Positions 11,938 through 24,429 are shown, counted from the first letter of the stretch. The stretch: DNA of 64,000 nucleotides from Isoetes taiwanensis (GCA_021234155.1 JAJEKV010000005.1:496001-560000); one strand, 5' to 3'. Numbers and translations are program-made. The notes: generated by a model from the letters alone, not told the origin.

Positions 11938-12421
11938 CTAATTTAGAAGGAGTTTGCCCTTTTTATATAAAACCAATATCGGTGGAAGTCCGTTTGTGAA
12001 ATACCTCACGGTCTTCATCGGATGGTTTGGGATCTTTCTTTGCCACCAATCTTGAAATCGATAATATAACTCGCAAAACTCGTTAGGCGACAACTTGATA
12101 TATGACAATTCATCACTCACTTTCGTTGAGCATATCCGCAGTGCGAAAGCATTCAAAATCTTTGTTTCTAACTCCTTCAAGTGTGGAAAGGGTAGTGGAT
12201 TTATTAAGCGGTACCATTCTCTTTGCGCCATCTTTGAGTGTCATTTGGAAAAAGCCTCATCTTCTCTTGATCATTATCCTCCCGATTGGCTTCAGCGATT
12301 GTTAGAAATGATTGCACATGCGAGTCGACATCCATACCGTAAAGGGCAGAAAATGTTGGATATGGCATCCGTGTTGCCTTTGTTGTTCTTTGGGCATGCC
12401 TTGCATATCACGGAGAAATAG
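11938..12421 (-). pseudogene. Gypsy-2 gag core remnant
   Basis: The frame at 11938-12231 contains HLKELETKILNAF, SPNEFCELYYRFQDWW and IPNHPMKTVRYFTNGL, which fit the retrotransposon gag domain (Retrotrans_gag, Pfam family). The upstream part toward 12.4 kb is in other frames. Gag would have formed the particle shell. Confidence 0.7.
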
Positions 12422-12769
12422 ATACTACTAAACTTCGAACTTGAAGGGATTTGAATTATAACTTACGGTGGTTATTTGTGTTGCCTTCTTGATAACTCAA
12501 ACTAGATTTCAATTTTTAGGACTCAAACTTCCGATAGATTCTAAAGACTTCGGTTCTTGATAATGCTCTCTTCTTAAAGGCGTTGCTCCACGATCTTGGT
12601 TTAGTTGCTCTTTTTTTTCTTGTCATTCTCCTCCTTTGACTTCACATTTGGCGGTACATAAAACATGGAATGTTAGGATCGGACTATAGGCTGGCCTGGC
12701 TTTATTCTTCCAGTGCTTGACCTCTTTTGTCCGTCTCTAATTTCTTCCACTCATACGATGACCGTTCTC

Positions 12770-12786
12770 CCGGCAAACGCACCAAA
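12770..12786 (-). promoter_or_regulatory. Primer binding site region of gypsy-2
   Basis: On the minus strand, TTTTGGTGCGTTTGCCG follows the LTR end (TGACA at 12790) within a few bases. The string is a mutated form of the conserved TGGCGCCGTTGCCGGGG seen after the 5' LTR of Tat/Athila elements. Confidence 0.6.
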
Positions 12787-12789
12787 ATA

Positions 12790-14472
12790 TGTCATGAGTC
12801 CAACAAAATCTAGAAACAACTAACCCCGGGCTCCACGGCGATGCATGAGTGTAAAACAATCAGGGCAATAACCAGCAGCAAGGTAATATACTTCATTCAC
12901 AACAAGAGAATTCATAATGGATATACAACTTGCCACATGCTAAACTCAAATTGACAATGCTTGTTAAGAGGAATTGCAACTTCGTAAACCATCACCAATG
13001 AGCATCATATTTCAGCTTGTCTTTTATAACATTGATAACATTGAATCTTCAAAAATAATAGCAATATAACAAGGCATGATTCAAAGGAAATCAGCAATAA
13101 GACAATGATAAAGCAACTGGTCCATATGATTCTTCATAATAGTAAGGAACAATGCCCTTCAAATACATCCATTTCATCTCAGAACTTAATGAAATTCCAG
13201 AAAAAACAACAATTTAAAATACCTACTTGATCAATGCAAATTGTGTTGTCCTCTAAATCAGAAATTTCTTCTTTGTAACACATGCTTCCACTTGTTATTG
13301 AAGACAAGGACGAATTTATAGTGCTCCATACTACGATTTATGGCTGCTAATGATGACCCACAGGCTGAATTTGCATAGAATGTGCTTTGCCCAATTGGAA
13401 TTAGGTCTGATATACATGTAAAATCTGCCATAAGAATGCTTCACATTGCTGTAATTTTTTGCCCATAAGCTGATAGATCCAAATGAACTTACTTCCTTGC
13501 TTACGGTGCTCTCCTTCCATGCCCCGATGTCTTCCTTTCATGTAATCGCAGCCCTTGTTCCAAAACGACCTGCCCGCTCCCATCTCCTTAACTCTTACGT
13601 TAGGTTTTTTTTCCTCCTTTCATCCACATCAGCTCCTAGTCATCAATTTTCTTCAAATACATTTAATTTCCTTTCATATTCCATGACTTGTATCCCTTAG
13701 ATAGACGGTATCGACCTTGATTTATCTTGCCCGCACTTCTCCCCTTGTTTGTATTTGTTTCCCATTATTCATAATGCATGCGCCTCTTGTAACATCATCC
13801 AATCCTTGGTGTAATGCCTTCCTCATCTTCATCTTCACACCTCATTAGTCTTTGCTTAGAACACTCTTTTGTGATCTTTCAATTCCGATTCCTGTTTGCT
13901 TGCTTCATAAACATGTCATATCTTCCCGTATCATCGCATCTAATTCCACACCCTTAGTTTGTGAATTGAATACATGATCTTTGTTTTCCTCAACTTTGTG
14001 CCATGGTATCTCGTCACACATTTTGTATCAAACATATCTCACTAATATAACTTCGAAATGCATAGTAATGGTATTATAGCTAGGACTAAAAAACCTCGCA
14101 TGCGTAGGGGTTTCGAGGAAAACCTCCACCATAATACCGCCACTAATACATTCCAAGACCTTCAAATGCAACTACAATTCGATTTTGTGATCTTGCGCTT
14201 CTTCATACGGCTCCCTTGCATAATCCCATATCTGCCATAGGTGTCCCTTTTAGTCTTGATCCTATTCAAGTTGCCGCTGCTTCTTATCAGGGTCTTCATA
14301 CTTCAAACATAATAGCCGCTACGAAGTTGCCTCTGCTTCTTATCAGGGTCTTCACAAAAAATACCAATTTCCCTAAAAACATATAAATTATCTGTAAATA
14401 TGTAAGAAAAACGGTTAGAATCTTCAAAAAAATACAATACTCCATCATTCCAGATACCAAATCCCCACTACA
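12790..14472 (-). repeat. 5' LTR of gypsy-2
   Basis: The plus strand runs from TGTCATGAG to CCCACTACA, so the LTR has TG/CA ends. It is 1683 bp long and carries a 118-bp segment (12790-12907) missing from its partner. Its right edge is followed directly by the unrelated sequence CTTGCCC. Confidence 0.8.
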
Positions 14473-14670
14473 CTTGCCCTTTGGTGCTGGGATAAGTATC
14501 TCTTGCTTATGATAATCAATTATTGCCTTAGCCAGCTTTAATATTGCATGACCTTACCTTTGGGCACACATAAAAACTATGTAATTAAATAATTATTCTT
14601 GTTTTAGATTTAATCTCTACTCTAGGATCTCCCCTTTCTTAGCTATTGCCCTCTTGAAATAGTCCGAGAT

Positions 14671-15519
14671 AGAGCAAACAAAATATTATCATTATCTCAA
14701 GGAGAAAACATAGAGGGTGTGCTGAAAAGATTCAATATGGGAGACTCTAAGGCTGTTAAAACTCCAATGGTAGCTGGCAGCAAACTTTCAAGCAGTATGT
14801 GTCCTCAATCTGAAGAAGAAAGAAATGAAATGCAAAATGTTCCATATCGAGAATAGGTTGGTTATTTATTATATCTAGCCAATAGCACCAGGCCAGACAT
14901 TGCATTTGCAGTCAACATGCTAAGCAGATATTGTAATAACCCAGGTTCAGCTCATTGGCAAGCAGCAAAAAGGGCTCTTAGATATCCTGGAGGTACAACC
15001 AATTTTGGAATTGAATTTAACAGTGATAATCTTGAACTCAAGTCCTTTAGTGACTCAGACTGGGCAGGAGATGTTGATGAAAGAAAGTCTACATCTGGAT
15101 TTATCTTTATGTTAGGAGGTGGTCCTATCTCATGGAAATGCAAAAAACAGAAATCTATTGCTCTATCTTCTGCTGAGGCAGAGTACTCAGCTACAACTCT
15201 AGCTGCTAAAGAACTGGTATGGATTAGGAGACTTCTAGAAGAGCTCAATATGAAACAAGAAGATCCTTTGGTTCTGCAGTCTGACAGTACCAGCTGTATT
15301 GCAATGACAAAAAACCCTATAATGCACGAGAGAACCAAGCATATAGAATTGGAAATGCATTTCATTAGAGATTGGGTGCAAAGAAACATAATACAGGTGC
15401 AATATGTTCATACAAACATGCAGTTGGCAGACTTGTTGACAAAATCACTATCTGACAGTAAATTCTGTAATATGAGGAAGATGATAAGCTGCACAGATTA
15501 TAATATGAAGGGAGAGTGA
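14671..15519 (+). pseudogene. Ty1/copia reverse transcriptase end and RNase H
   Basis: The frame reads KILSLSQGENIEGVLKRF, then after a single TAG at 14854 YLANSTRPDIAFAVNMLSRY, SFSDSDWAGDVDERKSTSG, SWKCKKQKSIALSSAEAEY, SDSTSCIAMTKNP and HIELEMHFIRD. These are the standard C-terminal RT and RNase H motifs of plant copia elements, including the catalytic Asp of SDSDWAG and Glu of AEAEY. The frame ends at TGA 15517 beside the purine run GAAGGGAGAG (15507-15516), a likely polypurine tract. Apart from one stop the 3' pol is well preserved, but everything upstream of about 14.67 kb is missing. Confidence 0.85.
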
Positions 15520-16192
15520 AAGAGTTTGTTCATATTATAATATTTTAAACTCAGTTGATTCATGGAGTAACTGAAGGTTCATTTAAAGTAAAAACCAGTT
15601 GATCCATGTGAGAGCTGGAATTGCAATGTGAGAATTGCACAGTGATGGTTCTATGTTGAAAATGCACAGATGCCTACAGCTCTCATAGCACAGAGATCTA
15701 AGGTCTACCTAGCTATGTTAGGTTATGGTGCAACTCAAGTATTAGGTGGAATGCTTATGCATATAATGGTCGTTTGGAACCATTGAAACCATTGGAGACT
15801 TTAATGTAATAAAGGTTAAATTTTAAAGGTAAAAAAAGGGAGGTAAATATGGATCGAGCTCGAATAACAAGTCCATAACCGTCGGGACTGGTTCTTAGTG
15901 AATCGGTGCCGCCTAACCCTGTATAAGAAGAATTAGAGATTGAACCTGTTAGGCTGGTGTGATTCTGAATGGATTCATCCTTAGATGAATGCCTGGCTGT
16001 CGGCAATGTTCGAATAAGTTGTCATTGAAAATTATAAGCTACATTAGAATATTCAATGGTTAATTACATTAAGATTATTGTCAAAGGTTTATTTTATCTT
16101 GGAAGTGTAACCTTGATAGTGTGATTATTGATTAACTAAGGTGTGATCATTGAATATTTCATTGCCAGGCAATTGATTAAATTCATAACAAT
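15520..16192. other. Probable copia 3' flank or LTR remnant, no gene
   Basis: The sequence follows directly on a likely polypurine tract, so it may be the copia 3' LTR starting at TGAAAGAG, but no second LTR copy is available to define its end. No coding frame is recognisable. Confidence 0.4.
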
Positions 16193-16690
16193 GTAGAATA
16201 TGTGACACTGGAAAAGTAGAGGATGATAATCACCTGCTCAATGAGTGCCCAATGTACGGTAACGTCAGAAACAAATACAGAAACATAAGATGGGGACAGC
16301 CAGCACACACACTGATGATAAGGGCAGAAACAATGAGAGATCTGGCAGATGCAATCCAGGAGATGACGACCTGGCACCAAGAGGCACACAAAGAAAGAGG
16401 GCTTATAATATGAACCGCCCAAGAGGCGGGGCATTGATGCCCACAAAATGCTCAGTTAAAAGCTGATTGATAACGACGCATCACTGCACGGCCATGATGC
16501 CGATTAAAAGCAGGGTGCCAGTACTAATAGAAACTCAGAAAAAGGCTACAATAAACCAGTGTGATGTGCTAGTAGCGCCCGTAAGGGAGCTCGCCCCTGC
16601 TACATCAGTCCAGGGGCCTCAGGGCACAAGGGACAATAATTCTATTCTATTCAACTCGTCAAATCACTTCAATATTCAATGTAAATTAAA
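16193..16690 (+). mobile_element. LINE 3' end fragment
   Basis: The plus strand encodes a short C-terminal LINE tail: CDTGKVEDDNHLLNECPMY, a Cys/His motif of the kind found after the RT of many non-LTR elements, then QEAHKERGLI and a stop at about 16411. A 250-bp 3' untranslated part follows, ending in two TTCTA units near 16641-16655. The element is strongly 5'-truncated, as is usual for LINE insertions. The pentanucleotide end resembles the tail of the larger LINE at 21036. Confidence 0.6.
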
Positions 16691-17894
16691 TTGTGAATGT
16701 GATTATTTCTATTCGTTTGAACTAGTTTTCGTATTTTAAATATGAATTTGAGCAATTCAACGCGAATCTATAAGATTGGGGATCCTTGGACTATGTATGG
16801 AGTGAAAATAGCTATATCAGATTGAATGACACTATAACAGGATAGCCATTTTTCACACTTTAATATCACCTAAAATTTCAAAAAGTCTTAAGCGATATAG
16901 GATTTGAGGTGATATAAATAATGATATTCAAGGTACAGTGACACTAGCAATGACAGAATTCTATCATCTATAGCATCATCAGCATCGTCATAAATTTGGT
17001 CAATAATTTTATCAGTACTAGTACTAGTTAATGACAATATATGTGTTACTAATAGCGTCATGAAATAATATCACATATTACATCAACTTTACTATCATTT
17101 ATTACTCCAATGGTGTTAATGACAATATAAGTGTTATAGCTTATGTCCACACATAGCTTCATCTATAGAATCACATAGTGACAATATTATGTCAGTGCTA
17201 GCATATGACACTATATGTGTTGATAATAGCATCATGGATAATATCATGACTTACATCACTCTTACTATCAATACTTGTTGTAATTTTGATAATGATAATA
17301 CAAATGCTAATGCTTATAACAAGTGTAATATCATTTGTAATGGCACTACCTTCTTCAAACTCCCATAGACAAAGTATTATTGGAACAAGGAAGAAAAATA
17401 CCATTGTCAAATGTAAGTCTACGTTGTGTAGAATCTTACCTACAAAATATAGAAATTAAAAACATTCAAAACTATTTAAATAGCAAACTAATAGAAACTG
17501 CAACTTTGCTTTTTGAAGAATGGAATAACAGTGCAATGTACCTCCTCTGAATAACCAAGGGCTATATTATAGTCATCTGCTGGGATTTCACACCCTTCCA
17601 GGAGGAGGAGGATGTTCTCTTATTGAATCTTCAAGTGGTTGAAAGCCATTATTTTAAAGGCTATAGAAGGAAATATAATGAAAATGTTTTATGGTGTCAT
17701 ATATGATGATTGATAGCCAGTGTATTTGAAATATGATAAAAAATAGGCTATATGTAAACGGTTTATGTGATTTAGGGTGAAATACACAATATGCCATTTG
17801 GAATGGGCAGACACATTTCTTATCACACTATCAAAATGCTCAAAGCCTCAAAAGTCTTGGCCGGAGACAAAATTCTTGGTCGGGGGTACTCTTC
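16691..17894. other. AT-rich intergenic DNA with degenerate repeats
   Basis: No gene is seen. Within it, 17030-17105 and 17207-17275 are two diverged copies of one segment (GACAATATATGTGTT... and GACACTATATGTGTT...) about 177 bp apart, suggesting an old AT-rich tandem repeat. Confidence 0.5.
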
Positions 17895-17983
17895 CCACTT
17901 TCTCTCTCTAGCGCCTTGCTCTCACCACTTTCTCTCTCTAGCGCCTTCTCTCACCACTTTCTCTCTCTAGCCTTCCTTTTTTC
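17895..17983. repeat. CT-rich tandem repeat, three units of 29-30 bp
   Basis: Units begin CCACTTTCTCTCTCTAGC at 17895, 17925 and 17954. Confidence 0.85.
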
Positions 17984-17998
17984 ATGTTCTCTCTCTAG

Positions 17999-18079
17999 CC
18001 TACTTCATGGCGTCCCAATAGAGTGTTCCAGCTGGATGAGTCGCCGCCTACTTCATGGCGCGCCAATAGAGTGTTCCAA
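17999..18079. repeat. Two-copy 48-bp tandem duplication
   Basis: CCTACTTCATGGCG starts at 17999 and again at 18047, each followed by CAATAGAGTGTTCCA. Confidence 0.85.
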
Positions 18080-19124
18080 GTTCTAGCACACTCAAAACCC
18101 GCTGGATGAGGAGCTGCCTACTTCTTCCTTGTGTTCTTGTGTCCAATCCCATTCCAACCTATTCCCAAAAGTGTTGAAGCAAACCCATCCCAAAAGAATT
18201 CCGATAGTAGCCGGAATCAAACCTCCCCCCCCACAAGGTTGAACCCCCCCAAACCCCCCCATGCCAACCACTGAGGGCGGGCATCGTTTATGTTTTTTAA
18301 ACATTTGTCAATTCTTGATAGCCCTTTAGCTCTCTAATCCCCTTCCATACCGTACAATCTCATGGCCGCTTCTGCAGCCCCTTGCCCAGACCCCCATTTG
18401 GAGGGAGACATTCCCCAGCCCCAGCCCATCTGGAAGAACCATGGGGAGGGACCGCCGCGAAAACGGCCCCGGTCTTGGAACAGACACTTGGGACAAGGAA
18501 GTGGACTCAGACCCCCAGCCCCTGTTCGTGCATCTCCATTGGCAAGCTCCCCGTGCATCTACTGCCTCAACACCCCAGGTGCCTCAAGCTAGCGCTGGAC
18601 TACGGCCGTCTGGAGGGACCTATGCCCGGTTGCTTGAGCATGACTGGCGGGGGCTAACACGCAACTCCCCACACTTCAGCGGCAATGCGCTTTCGGCCGA
18701 CTCACACCGCCTTATAGGCTGGCGAGAGATGCTTTGGGGGAGAGGCGTTCGAACCTCGAGGCGCTACCACCTTCCCCCCATATGGATGGTTCGATGATGA
18801 GTGTCGGGGAGCTCAAAGCGGCGCGCCGGCAAATCCACGGATCCCACCTCCGCCCACGGGCCATCGGTCAATGCAGCTCCTTCCTCAAGAACCACGAAAG
18901 CGGATACCTCACGGGCATCGACAGCGGATGTTTGGTCTCGGGATCGGCACCCCAAGACGATACGGAGAAAGTGCGCACAGCCCGGGGAACATCACCGGGC
19001 AATGGGTGCAGTACACGCAGCGACTTTACGACCGGGCAGGGGCGGACACCGATCCCTCCACGGATAGGCATGGCTCACGGTCATCCGCGAGGGGGATCTC
19101 ATCATGGGCCTACAGCGTCTAGCT

Positions 19125-20095
19125 AATGGAAAGCAAAGCATATTTAGATGGCATGCGGTGGAACTTTTGAAATGGGGTGGGCCTCCATTAATGCGTATCC
19201 TCAAGGCATTATTCAATAAAGCATTGCAAGAAGGCTTCCCTCCATGATGGACCACTAGTAGTTGTGCCCATATACAAGGCGGGGGGACCCTCCTTTGCCC
19301 GACCAACTATCGTACTATTATGGTCGACTCTCTCTTTGCAAAACTGTTGGTGGCATCCTTGGCGGCGGCCCGACAATATGGGCGGGGAGGCGGGTTTTCA
19401 TCCGGGCATTCCACCATTGATCATATCTTCACTCTGCGCACATTGATTGAGGATAGCGGGAATCAGGACAAAACACATGCTCTTGTTTGCGTGGATTTCG
19501 CAAAAGCTTTTGACCACAGTGCCGGGGACGGGTTATGGGACCGGCTAGCGGTGGTGGGGACCCCCGACTTGCGAGGAATCATTATATAGGCTATATGAGA
19601 CATGCTCATGCCGTATCACATCGTCGGGGACAGCGGTAATCGATGTAGTATTGGAGTCGTCGGGGTTGCCCCCTCCCCCCACACTCTTTGGCCTATACAT
19701 TAACCGGTTTGGAAGATTGGCTCTCTCGAGCATGGAGGTGCGGCGCCCATCTCATGCATCACACAATCCAGGCAACTCATATATCGACGATATCAACCTC
19801 GTGGCCTATACTCCGGAGGATATGCAGCGTCACTGGATGCTCTTGACACTTTCGCCGATTCAGCATGAGAGTTAACTTGGCCAAAACTAGGGTGCTGCTA
19901 GTTTCATCATCCCGTCAGCCAAGGGTTCCCTCATTCACTTACCAGGGACAAGATGTAGAGGTGGCTCCGACCTACAAGTACTTAGGGATCGAGTTCTCTA
20001 CTGGCCACCAGGCACACTTGTTTCGGGGCTTGGTCGAGCCGGTCCTTTTGTATGGGGCAGAAGTGTGGGGTCCGGTGGTATCCCTCAACACCTGA
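19125..20095 (+). pseudogene. LINE reverse transcriptase
   Basis: Frames at 19125-19589, 19651-19875 and 19865-20095 together contain NYRTIMVDSLFAKLL, GHSTIDHIFTLRTLIED, ALVCVDFAKAFDHS (first catalytic Asp), PTLFGLYINRF and NSYIDDINLVAYTPEDMQ (the YxDD catalytic motif), then LAKTRVLLVSSS and YKYLGIEF. These are the standard motifs of a LINE RT in correct order. The FVDFxKAFD form differs from the LDxxKAFD form usual in plant L1. Frameshifts near 19590, 19650 and 19860 break it. Confidence 0.8.
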
Positions 20096-20950
20096 AATGA
20101 CCTCGAGCAGGCGCAGAAAGCCTTCTTGGCACAAGCCCTTGGGGTAAAGTCCACGGTTCCATACCAGATCCTACTCCATGAGACATGTTTTCTACCCCTT
20201 CGACGGGCTACATTGGAACGCCATATCATTTACTTCCAGAAGGTGGTCGCTCTGGGTGATACACGTTTGCCCAACCTTGCTTTGGCCATGGCGATGGGTC
20301 CCCAACGCCTGAAAGTCTGCTGGAAGGACAAGCAAGCTCAGTGGTTCTCACGCTGGGGTGTACAGGCAAACAAATGCGTACATGTAAGGACAAAGAAAGA
20401 TCACAACTTAAGCTGTACCTAGATGCTACTTTCCAGCCCGCCAAGCTTTGGGATGCGGATGCTTTGGCGCCGCGTTAAAGGCGACATACTATCAGCAACA
20501 AGTCAATCCTAGGCTCACGAGAGGCCCACACCAGCACTTGTACACCCAGTTGCCCATGAAGAAGCGCAGACTTATAGCTTCCATTCGCACGGGTGCACAT
20601 CGCCTCCACATTGAGACAAGACGTTGGGCTCGGGAAGCACGAGAGCAAAGGCTTTGCTAGTGTTGCCACCAGGGCACCATTGAGGATGAATGTCATGCCC
20701 TCCAGATCTGCCCAGCGTTTGCCCATACCCGAAGCGGTATGTTAGGTTACTAGTGCACGGCCAACCGTTGCATGAGTTATTGAATCACGGCGTCGATGGG
20801 TTTCTTTGGGGTCATACCTCCGAGGAGGTTATGGATGCCGCGTTTCGGTTATTGTCCTCGGGGCCGGTATTGAAACCATCTATACAATTGTCTGGCAGTG
20901 CGGCATACTTATTACTTGCTAAGGTTTTCCTTGAAAACCCTTGGTAGGGG
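20096..20950 (+). pseudogene. LINE C-terminal region with Cys/His motif
   Basis: Beyond the RT the frame shows RRATLERHIIYFQKV, LIASIRTGAHRLHIETRRW, then after a TAG a CCHQGTIEDECHALQICPAF motif, a C-x(n)-H-x4-C zinc-finger-like end domain common in LINEs. The same domain appears at 37.5 kb as IEDECHTLQICATF. Several stops interrupt the region. Confidence 0.7.
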
Positions 20951-21035
20951 TTTTTAATCCTATCGATAATAAACTGCTGCTCTCTTTTTGTTTGGGTCCC
21001 ATAGGCCAATTGGTCTCCGTGGATGCTAAAAAACC

Positions 21036-21105
21036 TATTCTATTCTATTCTATTCTATTCTATTCTATTCTATTCTATTCTATTCTATTCTATTCTATTC
21101 TATTC
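21036..21105 (+). repeat. (TATTC)14 LINE tail
   Basis: Fourteen perfect TATTC units follow directly after the LINE 3' untranslated region, as expected for a target-primed LINE whose end is a short tandem repeat rather than poly-A. Confidence 0.95.
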
Positions 21106-23590
21106 TTGACCACGATCTTGGGCAATATTAGGTAAGCGCCAACAGTGCAGGAAGACATCGAACATCAAGGATTGGGAATTCTATTTGAGAGATTTCTCGC
21201 CGGATTTGCTCAAAACGAAGCTAAAATTGCAAAAGCAACTTGTAGAGGAATTAGACCAGCAAGAATCCGAGCAAAAATAGCCTTTTCAACTAGCCAGGTT
21301 TATAGTAGTTGATTCAACAGCAAATCGTCTAGTCCATTGAGGTTTAGAAGGTTATGCGAATAGTATCGGAACAACAAGAGCGATTTTAGGGTTCATCGAC
21401 TCTGGTCAAGTTTCTTATGTGGCAGTTTGATCTTAGGCGCAGGTGCAGTACTAATTTCTTGAGCATCTTTAAGACCCGCCCAAGACATAAAAAGATCATT
21501 TATGGGCGACCGCATATGTGATCTCACCCTTAGACCATTCGGGATAAACTCATCTATGTGGTGGCTATGATAATACCTATGATAACCAAGAATCTGGAGA
21601 ACATGGAGATACTAATGCAAATAAATAAATAAATAGAGCTTGAAATATACAAAATTGGCAATTCTCGTGCATTTAATTACACCAGAATATCATGGACCAA
21701 ACGACTCATAGTCAATACAAATTGTTCATAATAAACAAATTTGTTTATAGTCATTGTCTATGAACAAATGGACAACTGATTTTGTTCGTCGAGATGCAAA
21801 TTGGATCCTAAATTGTCAAAAGAGACTTATTAGGACAAATTTCAAGATGCTCAACTGAGTTCTTTGGTTTAACCAAGGACTTTGGCTATGGTCTTTTACT
21901 CAGATGTGATTTATGATTCATAAACTAAATCACTACTATTCATATCATAGAAGAAAAGAGTATTTTCTTTCACTGAAAATAGAAAAAAGCAAAATGTCAA
22001 GCTGACATGTATAGCTTGAGAAACGTAAAAAAAAGTTACAGGATGACAATTTGACATATGACCACATCTTATAGTTGCATTTGCAAACATTTACAAAAAA
22101 AACTAAATTAGTGAGGCAAATTTTGAGTACCAAACAATTTCCTAAAATTCTATACAATGTGACTGATATGAGCAAAGCCACTTAAAGAATTGTAAGTATA
22201 ATATGTTTTGAACATGGAGTAGGTAGGGCCTTAATTAGAACAAGGTCCTACTCTCCTTATTGTAATTCATGAGTTATAGATATATTATCCATGATGATTC
22301 ATAAAATGGCCTCCCAAACTGCAGTTAGAGGAAGGATTTTTTATTATGGTCCAAAGGGCAATAATGGTAAGCAATACAAGGCAATACTTCTCAGATATGA
22401 TACAAAGCAAAGTGATGTAAAGAACGTCATGGATTAACATTATATGACATCCTATAAACTAGAGAATACTTGCAAACTAAAGGATGAATGGTGTCGTCTG
22501 TAGGGGAATGGTAAAAGGAGATGCTTTTTTCGCAGCAGCGGCAAGGCCCCTCGATCAGCGTCAGCCGGGGGTGGGTCTGCCCATGTTGTGGAAAGCCAAC
22601 CCCTTTTGTCATTCCTCTACAAAATGGAAAACTGGAGAGCCAAAAATCATGGTGTTTCATGCCAGAGCTTCAATCTTAAAAACCTAGATCGCCGGATTTG
22701 TTCTCGACAAGAGTTTTTTCGTGTTAGAGCTTAAGACCCACATCGTTGGATTTGTTCTAGAATGATGCAAGCATTTTTCAAAAACTGTAACTTGTAGTGT
22801 CGTTACTCTGCATCCATTACCTTAAAAGGAGAAGGCTTCAACTGCCATTCCAGGTTGTCGACCATGAGACATGAAGCGCCTCCAGGTGCTTCTAAGAGAG
22901 ACAGGAAGCAAGGCTTGAATAAAATTCAAAAGGGAATAGCACAGGCATCCTGCAAGGGGCAAAGGGAACACCGCATGCAGCATTACATGCGGCGTTCCCT
23001 GGAACAGTTCCCAATCCATCCTAAAATAAAAAAGAAGATATGGTAATTCTAAGCATTTGAAAGTTTCTAAAGTTGAATGTCCTAGAGGTGTCCAAGCGTA
23101 GTTAGTTAATTTATAATTTCTTATGGCACATATGATGGTTAACCAATGTTATTTCGGCTAGTTGTGTTAAACTAAATTTGAGCATTCTTTTCGAGCTGAG
23201 AGTTGAGACCAACTCATGGTAACTAAAAAGCCAAGCACATGGCTTCTGCCTTTCTTTTGAATAACGTTTACATCTGGCATGTAAATGGCCTGTTACTTGC
23301 ACGGATGTCGAACAATCTTGCCAGCAAATTTTTGGTGTGATTTGAGATCAAGAATATCTGTTTTGGTCTTCCATGTTTAAGATTCTTGGCATTGGTCTTA
23401 CATGTTTTAAGATTCTTTGCATTGTGGTTGTGTCAACCATGCCTAGCATGTAAACCCAAAAAGAACCGTATACAACCACTTATAAAAAAGCTCCTTTTAT
23501 GTTGCTTTAAAAAACGAGGCAGAATGTTTTGAGGTTAGCGCCACGAAAGTTGCTAAGAAAAAATAATTAGCAAAGGGCCAAATTTATATG
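21106..23590. other. Intergenic DNA, no gene recognised
   Basis: AT-rich with short GC-rich islands near 22.5 kb. No frame here shows family motifs or splice-bounded coding structure that I can recognise. Confidence 0.5.
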
Positions 23591-24429
23591 CGCGCTACAT
23601 TTAGCTAGCAACAAGCAACGTAAATAAATGCGAACCACATGGTGACGGTAACGGCGCAAGAAAAAGGGACGCCTGCCGTCGACGGCGCTGCTGCCGTCGG
23701 CAAATGTTCTCATGTGCGTCACATCCCACTATCCGACGCCGCACGGCGGCCCCTCGGCTATGGCAAGTTCTGCCATGCTTTGCCTTCCAGGTCTCATCCT
23801 TCTGCACTGACGCTTCATTTCTCCATCGCCCTTTGCCCTTTCCTTAAAACCCATTTCCGGCATGGCGCATTCAACGCGGCCCTAACTAGTCACCCCTATC
23901 CTTGGCCAAGAATCCTTGCCATTGTTTCTACTCCTCTACAAGATTCCGGTTGCTGAATCTTTCACTCAGCGAGGTTCTCCGCCAAAGGGCTTCCTGACTT
24001 AAGCTTTTCACGAAGCAAGTAATTTGCTGATTTATGAATTTTTCTTGGGTTATTGAGTTCTGTAGTAGAGCTGGGAATTAGGTACCAGGCTGGTCTTCAA
24101 GCTTTTCTTTTGATGAGCTTTAAAAGCATTGGTACGTGCTAGCTTTGGATGCTAGCAGTGAACTTTGTGGGGCATAATTTTATATCAGACAGTGCCATTG
24201 TTCGCATTAAAAATTGCAGTTGACGCAACATTGACCTGTAACAGGAAAGCAACAGGTATTGTTGGAGTGCAATTATATTTGGAAAAGTCGTTTTGTGGAT
24301 AAGGCCATGGGATGATCAGATCACAGGCACTGGGAACACAGCTTGGTCGATGTATGTGATAGTGCATTGGAGAAAGGGGCTTAATGATAAACTAGAGTAA
24401 ATTTCCAACGCATACACAGAGGTGAAAGA
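23591..24429 (+). promoter_or_regulatory. Upstream region of the S-acyltransferase gene
   Basis: A GC-rich island (about 23640-23760, with the inverted CTGCCGTCGACGGCG) is followed by a CT-rich leader-like stretch toward 24.0 kb. The position suggests promoter and 5' untranslated sequence, possibly with a leader intron. No TATA box or start site could be fixed. Confidence 0.35.

Larger units (their letters stand above)
5382..14472 (-). mobile_element. Ty3/gypsy element (gypsy-2), nearly complete but decayed
   Basis: Two direct repeats (5382-6958 and 12790-14472) are LTRs, and the 5.8 kb between them carries, in minus-strand order, gag (about 12.4-11.9 kb), zinc knuckles (11.4-11.1 kb), protease (10.5-10.1 kb), RT/RNase H (9.6-8.2 kb) and integrase (8.2-7.1 kb). 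A polypurine tract adjoins the left LTR. Next to the right LTR lies TTTGGTGCGTTTGCCGGG (minus strand), which resembles the primer-site region of Tat/Athila-type elements, so a non-chromovirus lineage is likely. No long frame survives. The left LTR lacks its terminal 118 bp, lost at the junction with gypsy-1. The outer right flank is CTTGC, and no matching target duplication remains on the left. Confidence 0.85.
18340..21105 (+). mobile_element. LINE (non-LTR retrotransposon), long but inactivated
   Basis: A GC-rich block of about 2.7 kb carries a LINE reverse transcriptase and ends in a simple-repeat tail. Coding remnants lie in shifting frames: an upstream linker with RRQIHGSHLRPRAIG (18.8 kb), RT palm and thumb (19.2-20.1 kb), and a C-terminal Cys/His domain (20.66-20.75 kb). 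The 3' untranslated end has TGGGTCCCATAGG and GGTCTCCGTGGATGCTAAA, then (TATTC)14. Almost the same 3' end occurs at 37.75 kb. The 5' boundary is not defined. Plant LINEs are mostly L1 with poly-A tails, so this family looks different. Many frameshifts make it inactive. Confidence 0.8.

Noticed and set aside
14952-15389. 145-codon minus frame opposite the copia RNase H.
   Set aside because: It is the antisense shadow of a well-supported copia RNase H.
15520-16160. Copia 3' LTR starting at TGAAAGAG after the purine tract.
   Set aside because: No second LTR and no clear CA end with matching target duplication, so boundaries are not supported.
21036-21105. Regular short repeats as a possible CRISPR-like or structural array.
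   Set aside because: Pure pentanucleotide microsatellite directly after a LINE 3' end, so it is the LINE tail.
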